Source: Pycnococcus provasolii (Eukaryota; Chlorophyta; Pseudoscourfieldiophyceae; Pseudoscourfieldiales). From it: a stretch of 64,000 nucleotides of DNA. Position 1 is the stretch's first letter. Each line of letters opens with the position of its first letter. The notes under the pieces are model-generated. The model was not told the origin of the DNA and ran no database searches. It saw only the letters and a program-made list of their open reading frames with translations. Where the stretch lies: NCBI GenBank assembly GCA_049487715.1, contig CP150552.1, positions 496,001 through 560,000 of the forward strand, in the 5' to 3' direction. Made by a program: the position numbers and the translations under genes. Shown one piece after another: positions 8,375 to 18,600 of this stretch.

Positions 8375-11311
8375 ATGTCGTCGTCATCATCATCAAAGCC
8401 GGGTCCGTTCGCCAACAAAACCAGAGAGGAGCTGGAGACGTTATTGACAGGAACTGTCAAGAAACTTAAGGCGACCGACGCAAAACTCAAAGACCTGCAG
8501 AAGAATCACGATGAGACAATCAAGCAGCAGGCGGCGTCAACCAGTGGAGACGACTCGGGCGAAAACGAAAAGAGAATCGCTCAGCTCGAGCAGGAGAGAG
8601 ACGACGCAAGAAAGGAGTCCGCTGAACGCACGGCGGAGAGGGACGGTGCCACCGCGGAGGCGGAAGGCCTGCGCAAACAAATCGTGGATCTTGAAGCGCG
8701 AAGCGCTTCGGCGGAAATCGCCGGTGGCGAAGAGGTGCGCACTCTGCAGGAGCGACTCAAGCAAGCTGAAATGGCAGCCTTGGAAGTTCCTAAGCTGCAG
8801 TCCGCCCTATCAGCGGCAAAGGAAGAGGCGGAAGCGCTGAGGATGGCTAAGAACGATGCCATGACACAGCTGGCGCAGGCGGAGTCGTCCAGGGAGGGCG
8901 ACGTGAACGCGCAGGTTGAGAAGGCGCGCGAGGAGGCCAAGGACATGAAGAGAAAGCTCGACGAGACTACGAAGAAGTTCGCAAAGGTGGCGGAAAAGAA
9001 GCAGGCTGAGTTCAAGAGCGAGCTCGAGAAGTCGAAGAAGGAGCTCGAGAACACAGCGGCAAAGCTGTCTGCAAAGGAGAGCGAGCTCAGCGCCGCGGAG
9101 ACGCGTGTTGCGTCGCTCGAAACGCAGCTCGGCGAGGCTAGCACTGTTGCACGGCGTGCACAGACCGCATCGGACCAGGCGGAAGCTCGCGCGTCGAGCG
9201 CTGCAGAGGAGCTTGCGCAGCTAAAGCTCAAGAGCGCCGCGCAGAGTCGCGATGACGACGATCGTCTAGACGAAATGTACCAGGAAATGGATGCGCTTCG
9301 CGCGGATGCGGAGAAGCTTGAGCGCCAGCTGAATGAGAGCCGGCGGCTGTACAGCGAGAAGGAGCAGGAAGCTCTCGAGGCGAATGCGCAGCTGGAGGAG
9401 GCGAAGGAGGTGCTAGCGCGCGGCGATGCCGCGAGCAGGGAGGAGGTGGAAAAGCTGAAGGAGTCGGTGAAGGTTGCCACGGCGCGTCTTGAGGAGGAGA
9501 TGGCATCGCAGATGGCACGCCTCAAGGAGGCGCGTGACGAGGCTGCGGCTGCGACATCTCGCGCTGACAAGCTCGAGGCAACGGCGGGAGGCGACAAGGC
9601 GAGGTTGCAGGCACTGCTTGACAGCAAGACGGCGGATTTGACACGTTGGACGAAGGAGATGGAATCTGAGCGCGAGCGCGTCAAGCACGCGCTAGGGGAG
9701 GCGAAGAAGAAGCTGGCGAAAGCTGAGAAGGCTAAGCAGGCTGCGGAGGCGAAGGTGTCGGAAATGCGTCAGCAGGTTGAAGAATCGAAGGCTTCCGGTG
9801 TTGCGGCGAGCGAGACAATCCTGCTCGAGTTGCGAGAGTCCAAGGCGGAGATTGAGCGCTTGTCGGAGGAGGCTTCGCATTATCGCGCACGTGCAGTGAA
9901 GACGCTGAAGTCCAAGGATGATGAGATCGCCCAGCTGAAGGACGAAGCTCACATCACTGGATTGCACGAGCGCCTTCAGAGCTTGGAGGATGTTAATGAG
10001 CGCGTTACCTCGGAACTCTCCGCGGCGCGCGACGAGGCTGAGAAGCTGCGCGATGAGCTCGCGAAGCTTGGGCAGGAGGCTGCCTCGCGGATGCGCGAGG
10101 TGAAGGAGGGGTATCAGAAGCGCCTCGCGGAACTCGAGGGCAAGCTCGTTCGCATGCGCGAGGAGACGATGGAGAACGCTTCGTCCACGCTGTCGGCGTC
10201 GAAAGCACAGCAGCCTGCATCCACGGACGAAGCTCTTGCGTTGGAGCTGTCGGAACTGCGTCGAGCCGCGGCTGCGGCGGCAAAGGGTCGAGACGGTGCG
10301 GCGTCTGACCTGAGGCGCCGAGAGGCGGCGCACGCGGCGGAGCGGAAGGAATTCGAGTCTTTTCGCACGATGGCTTCCGCGATGCTCGAGGAGAAGGATG
10401 AGGAAATCAGAAAACTGTTGGATGAGTTGGCGGACGAGAGGTCCGCATTGAGACGGCGTGAGAACCAGCCTGCAGCTGCTGCAGCCACGGCATCGAATGC
10501 ACTGCCGCGACCATCCACCTCCGCTTCTCCGCGGCATGAAAACGGCCACGGCAACGGGTTCGACGACAAGGGCGACGAGGAAGCAAAGAGCAGCCCGTCT
10601 ACGAAGTGGCGCGATGGCGACGACATTCTCAGCGGGCTCGGCGTGGGCACCGCGGGTGGAGGCGATCCTGGCACGTACGAAGATCTCGTCATGGAAACTG
10701 GAAGAGGAAGCACCGGTGGCTACGACGACTACGACGCATCTCTGCCCGGCTTTGACGCGTCACTGCCTGGATTTGGCCAAGGCTTTTTAGGAGGTCGTGG
10801 TGGCTCGAATCTCGTGCAGCTTGCTCAACTACAGGCGATGCGCGACGAGGAGATGATGAGCCAGATGAGACAAATCACGGAGCTGAGCGCGGAGGTGTCT
10901 CGCCTCACGGAGACGAATACCGCGCTGTCTCGCGAGATGAGGCGTGCTCGCGACGATGTGGAGGAGGAGGAGCGACTGAAGAAGCGTGCGGAGGTGGCGG
11001 AGAGTGCGACGAACGTCACGTACCTGAAGAACGTCGTGCTGAAGCTGCTAGAGACGGGAGAGGGTGACGCACTTCTTCCGATCCTATCTCGCCTCCTGCA
11101 GTTTTCACCCGATGAGGCGCAGAGAGCACACAAGGCGATGGCAGATGCGGCTGCCCCACCTCTCCCCGCCGCTGCAGCCGCGGTGGACGCGATGGGTAGC
11201 GCGGTCAGCATGTTAAGTTCGTATTTAAATACGACGACGACGACGACTAGTGCTGCTACTGGTTCTGGTGCTGCTTCTGCTTCGACGACGACGACTACAC
11301 CTCGAAGCTAA
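8375..11311 (+). CDS. GRIP-domain golgin, trans-Golgi tethering coiled-coil protein
   Basis: A 978-aa protein, almost entirely coiled coil from residue ~15 to ~700 (heptad-rich Glu/Lys/Ala/Leu), with a Gly/Asp-rich disordered linker at ~705-815 and a short coiled coil at ~820-875. The C terminus carries a GRIP domain at residues ~880-925: VTYLKNVVLKLLE, then LLPILSRLLQFSPDE. The Tyr in YLKNV is the conserved residue that contacts Arl1-GTP at the trans-Golgi. The N terminus (NKTREELETLL, TVKKLKATDAKLK) is also typical of plant GRIP golgins. A Ser/Thr/Ala tail follows the GRIP domain. The role inferred from the family is vesicle capture at the trans-Golgi network. Single exon. The antisense strand has long open frames, an artefact of Ala/Glu/Arg-rich codons. 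Confidence 0.92.
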   Translation: MSSSSSSKPGPFANKTREELETLLTGTVKKLKATDAKLKDLQKNHDETIKQQAASTSGDDSGENEKRIAQLEQERDDARKESAERTAERDGATAEAEGLRKQIVDLEARSASAEIAGGEEVRTLQERLKQAEMAALEVPKLQSALSAAKEEAEALRMAKNDAMTQLAQAESSREGDVNAQVEKAREEAKDMKRKLDETTKKFAKVAEKKQAEFKSELEKSKKELENTAAKLSAKESELSAAETRVASLETQLGEASTVARRAQTASDQAEARASSAAEELAQLKLKSAAQSRDDDDRLDEMYQEMDALRADAEKLERQLNESRRLYSEKEQEALEANAQLEEAKEVLARGDAASREEVEKLKESVKVATARLEEEMASQMARLKEARDEAAAATSRADKLEATAGGDKARLQALLDSKTADLTRWTKEMESERERVKHALGEAKKKLAKAEKAKQAAEAKVSEMRQQVEESKASGVAASETILLELRESKAEIERLSEEASHYRARAVKTLKSKDDEIAQLKDEAHITGLHERLQSLEDVNERVTSELSAARDEAEKLRDELAKLGQEAASRMREVKEGYQKRLAELEGKLVRMREETMENASSTLSASKAQQPASTDEALALELSELRRAAAAAAKGRDGAASDLRRREAAHAAERKEFESFRTMASAMLEEKDEEIRKLLDELADERSALRRRENQPAAAAATASNALPRPSTSASPRHENGHGNGFDDKGDEEAKSSPSTKWRDGDDILSGLGVGTAGGGDPGTYEDLVMETGRGSTGGYDDYDASLPGFDASLPGFGQGFLGGRGGSNLVQLAQLQAMRDEEMMSQMRQITELSAEVSRLTETNTALSREMRRARDDVEEEERLKKRAEVAESATNVTYLKNVVLKLLETGEGDALLPILSRLLQFSPDEAQRAHKAMADAAAPPLPAAAAAVDAMGSAVSMLSSYLNTTTTTTSAATGSGAASASTTTTTPRS

Positions 11312-11694
11312 GTAAACTGCGAAAGTGTACTTCGTTTTTTTTCTTATGTTTATGTTTGCTTTTGCTCTAGATACTTAAGGTGTTGTCGAACGATGCACGA
11401 TATTTGTTGTGCCACTTTGTCACTTTGACGACAAATAGCGGGGATGGTTCTACGACGGATCCCCCTTCGAGCTCCACTACGACTGTACAAGAATAGCAAT
11501 AGTAGGTCGATCCTCGTAGGATTCACCTTTGTTGACTTTCGCTGAAAGAAAAAAGAAAAGAAATGCTTTGTTACTGAAGTTGTATGTGTGTATATTCATA
11601 CTGGACTCGCCCACCACAATTTCGTCGCCGCCGTCGTCAATCTTTCCCCTAAAACCAAGTCTTTAGGGTAAAAAAAAAACACAACCAGCTTAAC
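11312..11694. other. Intergenic region between convergent golgin and PGR5 genes
   Basis: About 380 bp of lower-GC sequence with T-runs and A-runs. It must contain the 3' UTRs and poly(A) sites of both genes. A CTTTAGGGTAAAA string lies at ~11661-11673, just past the PGR5 stop. I see no RNA gene or ORF of interest. Confidence 0.6.
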
Positions 11695-12036
11695 TTATGA
11701 GAGGAATCCGAGCTTCTCACCGTTCTTCTTCGCTTGCCTGATGAGTCCCTGCTTGCGCTTGTTGTCCGCTCCAATCTGCTTGCAGAACTCGGTGATGACC
11801 TGGCTGTGTATCGAGATGCCCTTACCACGCAGTTTGTTAAATTCCTTCGCGCCCATTATGTTTCGCGTGACTTTGACGATGGGCGTGAAGATTCCATCCT
11901 CTGCACTGTTTCCCGCAACGGTGCGAACAGGGCCGCGAGTGGGGGCCCGAATGGGAGCACGGCGAGCAACAGGACGAGCCATGGGACGAGCACCGGCGAC
12001 TGCCGACGATCGGCTGAACGACAGTGAGGAAGCCAT
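11695..12036 (-). CDS. PGR5: PGR5, proton gradient regulation 5 (photosystem I cyclic electron flow)
   Basis: A 113-aa precursor. Residues 1 to ~45 are Ser/Ala/Arg/Pro-rich, a chloroplast transit peptide (SSAVAGARPMARPVARR). The mature part matches plant PGR5 closely: VTRNIMGAKEFNKLRGK, then ISIHSQVITEFCKQIGAD, and the C terminus GLIRQAKKNGEKLGFLS. In plants, PGR5 is a small stromal/thylakoid protein that, with PGRL1, supports the antimycin-sensitive path of cyclic electron flow from ferredoxin to plastoquinone and builds the proton gradient for photoprotection. One Cys is visible in the mature region (EFCKQ). I start at ATG 12036 (MASSLSF); the longer frame has no upstream ATG with transit-peptide logic. 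It is divergent from the proteasome beta1 gene. Confidence 0.96.
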   Translation of the reverse strand: MASSLSFSRSSAVAGARPMARPVARRAPIRAPTRGPVRTVAGNSAEDGIFTPIVKVTRNIMGAKEFNKLRGKGISIHSQVITEFCKQIGADNKRKQGLIRQAKKNGEKLGFLS

Positions 12037-12681
12037 CTTACGATAGGTAAGAGAGAGAATGAACGGCTTCGGAGACACAAAGTCCGTGGCCCCCGCGGGT
12101 CCAACGAGCCTCAACCAAGGTTATCTCCCGGGTCCCGGGGCACCGCAGCTTTGCGAACCCAACGTCCCAACCCCTGGAACCGGGGTCCCCTAATCACTGC
12201 AACTGCCCTGCTGGGTCCCCCCCAGACTCCAGACTCATGACACTCCTGTTCTGTCAGCGCCTGTGAGCCCCACGTTCGTTTCCTTCCCCCCGGCACGTGC
12301 ACGAATGCCTGGGATGGGCAAGCAAATCCCACGCACAACAACCTCAAGCTCTCAAGGGGGTCCAAGTCAACCGGTATCCTCCTTATTGCTCGGGGTTCCT
12401 GGCCTTGCTCGGGGTTCCACCTTCCACTTCATAGACTAACTATTCACTTCAAAGTCAAGGACACAGATGGGTTTCTTTTCGGGGTTTGCTTTCGGGGTTG
12501 GTTTCTTTTTCTTCTAGGGTTTAGCAAAAGGGTTTGGGGGTTTGTTCTTGTTTAGGGTTTCTGTTTAGGGTTTGACTCAACTTTAGGGTTTGACTCCTTC
12601 TCACTTGTCGCGTTTTCTTCAGGCGTTTATGGGATTCGGCTCATTTTCCCGCACTCGCGAGTCTCGTTTTCTTCTGTGATT
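12037..12681. promoter_or_regulatory. Divergent promoter region PGR5 / proteasome beta1 with telo-box cluster
   Basis: This ~645-bp head-to-head spacer is C-rich on the PGR5 side. Near the proteasome gene (12513-12591, 90-170 bp before its ATG) it has five TAGGGTTT or TTTAGGGTTT motifs in the same orientation. The reverse complement AAACCCTAA is the plant telo-box, a promoter element of genes for translation and growth, including ribosomal proteins. I see the motif directly; its regulatory role here is inferred. Confidence 0.6.
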
Positions 12682-13365
12682 ATGGCGTACACGCAAGTTC
12701 CCGTGTCGCTGGGAACCACCATCATGGCGTGCAAATTTGGTGGTGGTGGTGGTGATTCGGCGTCGGGCGTCGTGCTCTGCGCAGACTCCCGCACGTCAAC
12801 TGGCGCGTACATCGCTAACAAGGTGGCTGACAAAATTAGCCAACTCGCGGAGGATATTTGGATTTGCCGAAGCGGGTCAGCCGCGGACACGCAGGCGGTC
12901 ACCGAGTATGTGCGGAACGGAATAAGGCAGCACTGCTCCATGCAACAAAGGCCGTGCACAGTCTTCACCGCTGCACAGCTTTGCCAGCAGATTGCATACA
13001 ACAACAAAAGCAGGCTCTCGGCAGGCATGATTGTTGCTGGATACGACTCTGAGAAGGGAGGTTCTGTGTACGGCATACCTCTGGGTGGAACGCTCGCGCC
13101 AACGGAGAGCTACGCCATTGGTGGGTCAGGGTCGACGTACATATATGCGTACTGCGAAAAATTCTTTCCCACCGACGCGCCGCTGACGCGAGAGGGCGCG
13201 ATTGAGTTCTGCCGCAAGGCTGTCATGTTGGCGACCATGCGCGACGGGTCGTCGGGTGGGTGCGTGCGCATGATGATCGTCGACAGTGCTGGTTCGGAAA
13301 AGCGCTTTTATCGCGGCAACGAACGTGACGCTTACGAGGAGTCTAGGCCCGCTACAAACCAGTGA
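12682..13365 (+). CDS. PBA1: 20S proteasome catalytic subunit beta1 (PSMB6/PBA1)
   Basis: A 227-aa precursor of the caspase-like catalytic subunit of the 20S core. After a short propeptide of ~12 residues comes GTTIMACKF: cleavage before the first Thr of TTIM gives the nucleophile Thr1. Other signatures are ADSRTSTGAYIANK (Asp17 region), ISQLAEDIWICRSGSAADTQAV, SAGMIVAGYD, IPLGGTLA and GGSGSTYIYAYC, then MATMRDGSSGG near the end. GSAADTQAV and GSGSTYIY are characteristic of beta1. The propeptide is shorter than in many homologues. A small Gly run (GGGGGD) follows the start of the mature chain. Start is ATG 12682; the GTG six bases earlier is unlikely. A TGTAA occurs ~8 nt after the stop. Confidence 0.96.
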   Translation: MAYTQVPVSLGTTIMACKFGGGGGDSASGVVLCADSRTSTGAYIANKVADKISQLAEDIWICRSGSAADTQAVTEYVRNGIRQHCSMQQRPCTVFTAAQLCQQIAYNNKSRLSAGMIVAGYDSEKGGSVYGIPLGGTLAPTESYAIGGSGSTYIYAYCEKFFPTDAPLTREGAIEFCRKAVMLATMRDGSSGGCVRMMIVDSAGSEKRFYRGNERDAYEESRPATNQ

Positions 13366-13625
13366 GTGATTGAGTGTAACTTTGCTGTTGTGACCTGAGC
13401 TTGTTGTCGTCGGTTGTTGTCTTCGCCAACTGGATCCTGGGTAGAGAGAGGTCGGCGGAACTGGTTTAGCCCGTTTGGAACCGTTGGCCGAAAGCCAGAA
13501 CACCGCGCGGCTTGCTGAGCAGCTGGGCACTCGCTCGGAGAAATTTCAACGCGATTGATTGTATAGGTAAAAGAATAATCTAAAATTACAGTACAACTTT
13601 ACAAGCCACTACTAACTAACCTTGC

Positions 13626-15350
13626 TTAGTGCTTTGATTTTCCTTCACATGGTGGAAGCAGTGCCACGTCGACGCGGTCGAGAACGTAGTCGCTGATGAG
13701 GCCATCACGCATCGGAACGCGCCACTTCGTGCGTGCCTCGCCTCCGGCGACGACGACGAAGACGCTGCCATTGCGAAATGCGTGCGCCGCGACACCAGGA
13801 CTAGCACGCCCGGGTAGAAGGGCGAGCTCTGTACCAGTGCGTGTGCCGCCGCTGCCGCAGAATGCATCCACGCGATGGCCTTTCATACCAAGAGGCCACG
13901 ACGGCTTGGCAGGCTTGCCCTTGAGCGTGAAGCCAGGTGGAATGCTCACCTTGTTGCGTGGATTAGCGTCAAGCGGATCGTCGGGATCCATAGCACCACT
14001 CTCGAGATGACCTCGGCAGTTCGAGCGACATTTTGCATTCTCGAGAAGTTCCTCCGCTGGCATGCGCGCGTTGCCACCCGCAAATATGGCATAACCTCCA
14101 GCAAAGGCTGATCCCATGTTCGAGCGTGCCTGTCCGAGATTCAGCGCCGATGCGACGAGTTTCCCAGTCGATGCAGAGACGGTGAACACGTCCACCTTCG
14201 CGCTACGATCCTGATGCGCACACTCCTCGCACGTGAAACCGCCGGCGAAGTATGCACGGCCGTGGCTGTCTGACGCCCCGGTCACCCATTGCCTCGCCTC
14301 GCTGAGCTGCACCGACTGCCTGCTCCATTTCCACGTCTCCGTGTCGAAAACGTCCATCTTCTTCATGTACTTGCCGTACCCGAATCCGCCAGCAAAGAGT
14401 ACGTAGCGGCCGCCGGCAGTAGCCGCCGCGAGCTTCGTGCGCGCAATCGACAGCTTGAACGTTGTGTGAACGAGAAGCGACTGTGCGACTTTCGCGGGAA
14501 GGTGATCCTCAAGGCTATCGCCATCTCTCGTAACGCTCCAAGGTGGTGGCGACGACGACGACGAACTTTTCGAAGACGCCGATGCCACAGTCGACAAGCG
14601 AAATACATCCACCGCGTCTGACCACCGAGTTCCTCCCACGCCACCACCACGCACTGTCGTCCCACCTGCGAAGAAGACTGCGTCGCGCGTAGCGGTGGCA
14701 GCCACGAACGTCCTTCCCACGGAAAGCCTGTGCTTGCTCCAACCACGGCCGAGGTGGTAAATCTCAACCGCCTTGGACATCAAGCCGGTGCGCTTGCTCG
14801 TGCCACCCGCGAAGGCTGCAAACGTTTGCGACGATGCCGCGGCGATGTGGCGCCTCGCCTCGACGAGTGGTGCTGAAGTCAGCAAGCGTCCTGTGGCGGC
14901 GTCAAAGGCGTCAATGCGATCCGAGTCGCGTAGGCGTCTCGTGCCACCTCCAGCAAACAAGAAAAGTGGGCCAAGCGAGGTGGAGGCAGGAGCGACGCGC
15001 GGCTCTGAGAGGCGCCAGGTTGCTCGTTCGAACGACGGTAGATCGGAGGAGGAGGCTGACCACCTTGACGATTTGGACGCAAGCGCCGCCACCGGAACCG
15101 ACGATACGGCACGATCTTGCACTGGTGCCAGACTCTGCCCCCGTCTCCTTTCGTTCAGCTCTTCACGTAGCGTCGACCAAGTGCGCAACGAGCTCTGCAA
15201 GTCAGTCGATAACACGCCATCGGCCAGCGATGGTGGCACCCTCGGTTCCAACGACGTCGAGATCCACATCGGCTGCAGCACGAGCATGCTCAGTGCTGCC
15301 AAGAACGTGAGCGCCAAGGCCGCAGCGGCCAACACCCGTGCGCTCACCAT
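13626..15350 (-). CDS. Membrane-anchored Kelch/beta-propeller-like protein
   Basis: A 574-aa protein. Residues ~5-30 (VLAAAALALTFLAALSMLVL) form a signal anchor, so the body is probably luminal or extracellular. From residue ~130 to the end there are at least six Kelch-like repeats. Each has a FAGG or similar double-Gly turn (LFLFAGGGT, FAAFAGGTS, VFFAGGTTV, VLFAGGFGY, AYFAGGFTC, YAIFAGGNA, VVVAGGEAR), followed ~10 residues later by DVF/DAF and ~8 later by a Trp or Leu strand. Six to seven blades would give a beta-propeller. A CEEC-x-HQD insert and Cys pairs (CRSNC) suggest disulphides. I see no enzymatic motif; galactose-oxidase-like propellers share this fold, but copper ligands are not evident. 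Specific function unknown. Confidence 0.7.
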   Translation of the reverse strand: MVSARVLAAAALALTFLAALSMLVLQPMWISTSLEPRVPPSLADGVLSTDLQSSLRTWSTLREELNERRRGQSLAPVQDRAVSSVPVAALASKSSRWSASSSDLPSFERATWRLSEPRVAPASTSLGPLFLFAGGGTRRLRDSDRIDAFDAATGRLLTSAPLVEARRHIAAASSQTFAAFAGGTSKRTGLMSKAVEIYHLGRGWSKHRLSVGRTFVAATATRDAVFFAGGTTVRGGGVGGTRWSDAVDVFRLSTVASASSKSSSSSSPPPWSVTRDGDSLEDHLPAKVAQSLLVHTTFKLSIARTKLAAATAGGRYVLFAGGFGYGKYMKKMDVFDTETWKWSRQSVQLSEARQWVTGASDSHGRAYFAGGFTCEECAHQDRSAKVDVFTVSASTGKLVASALNLGQARSNMGSAFAGGYAIFAGGNARMPAEELLENAKCRSNCRGHLESGAMDPDDPLDANPRNKVSIPPGFTLKGKPAKPSWPLGMKGHRVDAFCGSGGTRTGTELALLPGRASPGVAAHAFRNGSVFVVVAGGEARTKWRVPMRDGLISDYVLDRVDVALLPPCEGKSKH

Positions 15351-15630
15351 GGCGAGCCTTGCACACGAGATGGGTGGATGTGTGCCGTCTGATCGCCAGG
15401 TGGTGAACTTGTAACTTTACTCGACGGGCGGTTGGTGCGCGCGCCCGTTCGGGGTTAAATCACCTCGTTCCCTCCAGGCTGCCAGGGGAGAGGAGAGGAA
15501 GAACAGGTAGGAAGAACACCTTTGGGCCAAGCCCCTCCCTGACATGTGTAAGACTACGAGTAGTTTGGTAAAATTCGTACTACCTTAAGTTAGTCTATGT
15601 AAAGCTTATGGTTACAAATCATTTGTTCCG
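15351..15630. other. Spacer between Kelch-type gene and BRR2
   Basis: About 280 bp between the start of the Kelch-type gene and the BRR2 stop, both on the minus strand. A TTACA (TGTAA on the coding strand) at ~15611 lies ~20 nt past the BRR2 stop and may be its poly(A) signal. The rest is the upstream flank of the Kelch gene. Nothing else seen. Confidence 0.5.
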
Positions 15631-18600
15631 TCATGACATCTCCGCAGGCTCGACGTCCATAGTGAAGTTGAACTCCTGGTCCACTCCTAAAAACGTGTCA
15701 TTCATCACAAAGAGCGTCCACTTCTGCCGACCAGCCGTCGTATCTTCGGGAACGCTGCACTTCACAGTCACCGCAAGCGGCTCCGTCGCGAGAGTGTTCA
15801 CCTTCTTGATGCCGAGAAGCGCTCCCGTCTGCTTGCAGCCTACCAAGACCCAGAAGCTCTCGAGCTCCTTCGCACGGCACGGGAAGCGATCGCTCACTGG
15901 CGCAGGTGGAAGATCACGGCTCGCATCGGCATCGCGGCGCATTGTGACCTTCACAGATACGGAGGCACCGGGCAGCACGAGGCGACGATGAGTTCGCAGA
16001 CGCTCGCGCGCTGCACGCGCCGCCCTCGTCCTCCTCCTCGTCCTCCTCTTCTTCCTCTTCCTCCTTATCATCATCGGTATCCCCAGCCTCTTTCTTGACG
16101 TGCTCCACCTCGCCGTCGACATCGAAGCTGACGTCGATAGCGGGATAACGTGCACACCACCGCGCAACGTCGCTCATCACGCGACTAGCCGTGGCAGATA
16201 AATCACCACCCGCAGCTTCCACCGCAGCCATCTCAAGGCTGTTTCCTAGCACAAGCCGCTCGCGCGACTTCGGCTCCATCTCGAGCAGATCGTACACACC
16301 CTCGACGCCAGCCTTGGCGCATGCCTCCACCGTGCCCCGCGTGAAGTGCGGAATCTGCAGCAGAGCACCCACGCACGAGGCATCCTTTGGAATGCTTTCC
16401 CACGTTCCTTGATGTAGCATCTGGCACAACTCCATCAGAACCAATGCAGGAGGCAGCCAGCCGTTGCTCCCGACGACGTCAATCATCGCGCTAATCAGCC
16501 TGTGCGCCACCGTTAGCACCAGTCCGAGATCCTCCCTTAGATCCGCATGTCGTAGCACAGCCGCGTGAGGCGAGCTGTCGGGCAATCGACCCACAGGAAT
16601 CGTTCCAGCACCAAGGTGACTCTGCAAAAGCAGGTTCACCTTCGCTGTCACGTCGTACGCATTCGCGAAGCTCGGATAATTGTACACGGCATGCTTCGAG
16701 GCTCTCACAAGAGCCCTTTCCTCGCCAGGCGTCCGCACCGGAGCGATCAGATTCTTGAATTCGGAACTTGCACAGAAAATCTCAAGCAGAGCACGAAGCT
16801 TGCACTTCTCCGTGAGGCTTGCCGCGTAGATTTCGAGAGTCGTGTACGACAGGTAGTAGTAAGATGCCACCATGCCGTAGTTCAGCGGCGTCAGATCCAG
16901 CTCAGCCTCCTCGTCCTCCATCGCCTCCTCGTCCTCACCGCTGCCCTCCTGGATGCACTGGCTTGCGACAAGATCGGAGCAAACGTTTTCCACCATCTCG
17001 CTCAGGTGATCGCTGATGTGACGCGGCGTCGCGCCAATGAGACCGTACAGGTTCGGATTCTGCCGCAGCCTGCGGTAGTACAGCGACCACGTGATGTAGT
17101 CAACCGCGTCTTGCTTGTTCTCCACCACGCCCGCAGCAATCTCACCGTTCATCACGTCGTGGATCACGGCGTCCAGGCTGCTCTCCACCGGGATTGCATC
17201 CGCCACGAAACGGCTGTAGTACGCCTTTCGACTCGACGAGGTAAAGAGATATGCCGCCGCACGGCCACCGCCACCCGAGGACCGCGTGTATGGCATCACC
17301 GTGCGCAGACTCGCCTTGTCGAACATCTCGAAGATGTCAGTCAAACTGTAGTCGGCACTGAGAGCGGAGAACGTCGAGTCGCCGCTCACCGAGGACATGC
17401 GCTGCGACGCGAGGTCAGGCTCGTGATACTGCGTGCCTAGCACGACGATCACGCTCGCCGTTGCGGACATGCTGCGAGCCGACTGCACTGTTGTCACCAA
17501 AACGCCATCCACGCCACTCGTGAAGAGGTCCAGGCTCTGCTTCTGAGCTTCGGGGGACATCCCCTCGTGCAGTAGCGCGACTCCGTTCGACAGGCAGTGT
17601 ACGTGCGTGGCGTCCACCTTCGTGCTGCCGTCGCCAGCCGACTCTGCCAGAAAGCTCTGCACAAATTCAGGACCCTCCACACCCCTCAAGAACATCTCCG
17701 AGTCGCCATCTGCCGCCGCGGCGGTGAGCAATTCCAGAGCAGCGGCACGCGCATGCTTCTTCGACGGCGCGAAGACAATCGCTCGGGGCGCCGTCCCAAA
17801 ATCTGCGTCCGCCGCTGCGGATGCAAGAGCCTCCGCATCCAACCCACCGAGCCCCGTGCGTGCATCGGCGCTAACAGCCTCCACGATGTGCTTCTTTAGG
17901 GCGGTGTACGTAGGCTTTGTCATCGCCGCAAGACGCGCCTCGAAGTTTGCCGCATCCATCCCCTTTACTCGCACGTCGAGAGGAACGCTGCGAACGTTCG
18001 GACCGAAATTAAAGACCGAAGAGGAAGAACTACTACCGCTCTTCGAGTTTGCAGAACACCCGATCCAATCGCTAACGTCGCTGGCGTTCGCGAGGCTGTA
18101 CCCAATCCCCACGATCCGAATCGAACGTTCCAGGTTCGTGGCGATGTACCGCATGCGACTCAAAACAACCTCGTACGTCGGACCTCCGCCGCTGCCGAAG
18201 CTCCCCGCGTCTGGGACAGACTGCACGACGCTTGCGCTCGACCCCACGTGGTGAATACCATCCGCTACCACGAGCGAGATGTTGCGGACACTCTTGCGCT
18301 GCTTCCACCGCCTCGTCACCATATCAAATTGCATTGGCGTGCACAGGCAGATATCGCAGCCCTCGAACAGCCTTAAATCCGCCGTCGAATCCATGCCTGT
18401 CAGCACCGCAAGGCGTGGTGCACCGCGCAGAGCCATGGGAACTAGGTATTTGCGCCACCTCTGAAGAGTCTGCTGAACGCGCTCGACGTGCGGGTGCACG
18501 TACACGACCTTTGGAGGCACACCTGATGAGGAAGCCTTGTCAAACGCCCCGAGCACCGCGAGATCCGCGCACGCCACAAGATCAGTCTCATTTGGCGCGC

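Noticed and set aside
8581-9684. 367-codon antisense ORF within the golgin gene
   Set aside because: Ser/Arg/Ala-biased translation of the strand opposite a Glu/Lys/Ala-rich coiled coil; no domain, and the sense gene has a convincing GRIP domain.
12111-12365. 84-codon minus-strand ORF upstream of PGR5
   Set aside because: Located in a head-to-head promoter, low complexity, no homology visible.
15631-16167. Separate 178-codon gene downstream of BRR2
   Set aside because: Its conserved part is the end of the BRR2 second Sec63 domain; the rest is the BRR2 acidic tract read out of frame.
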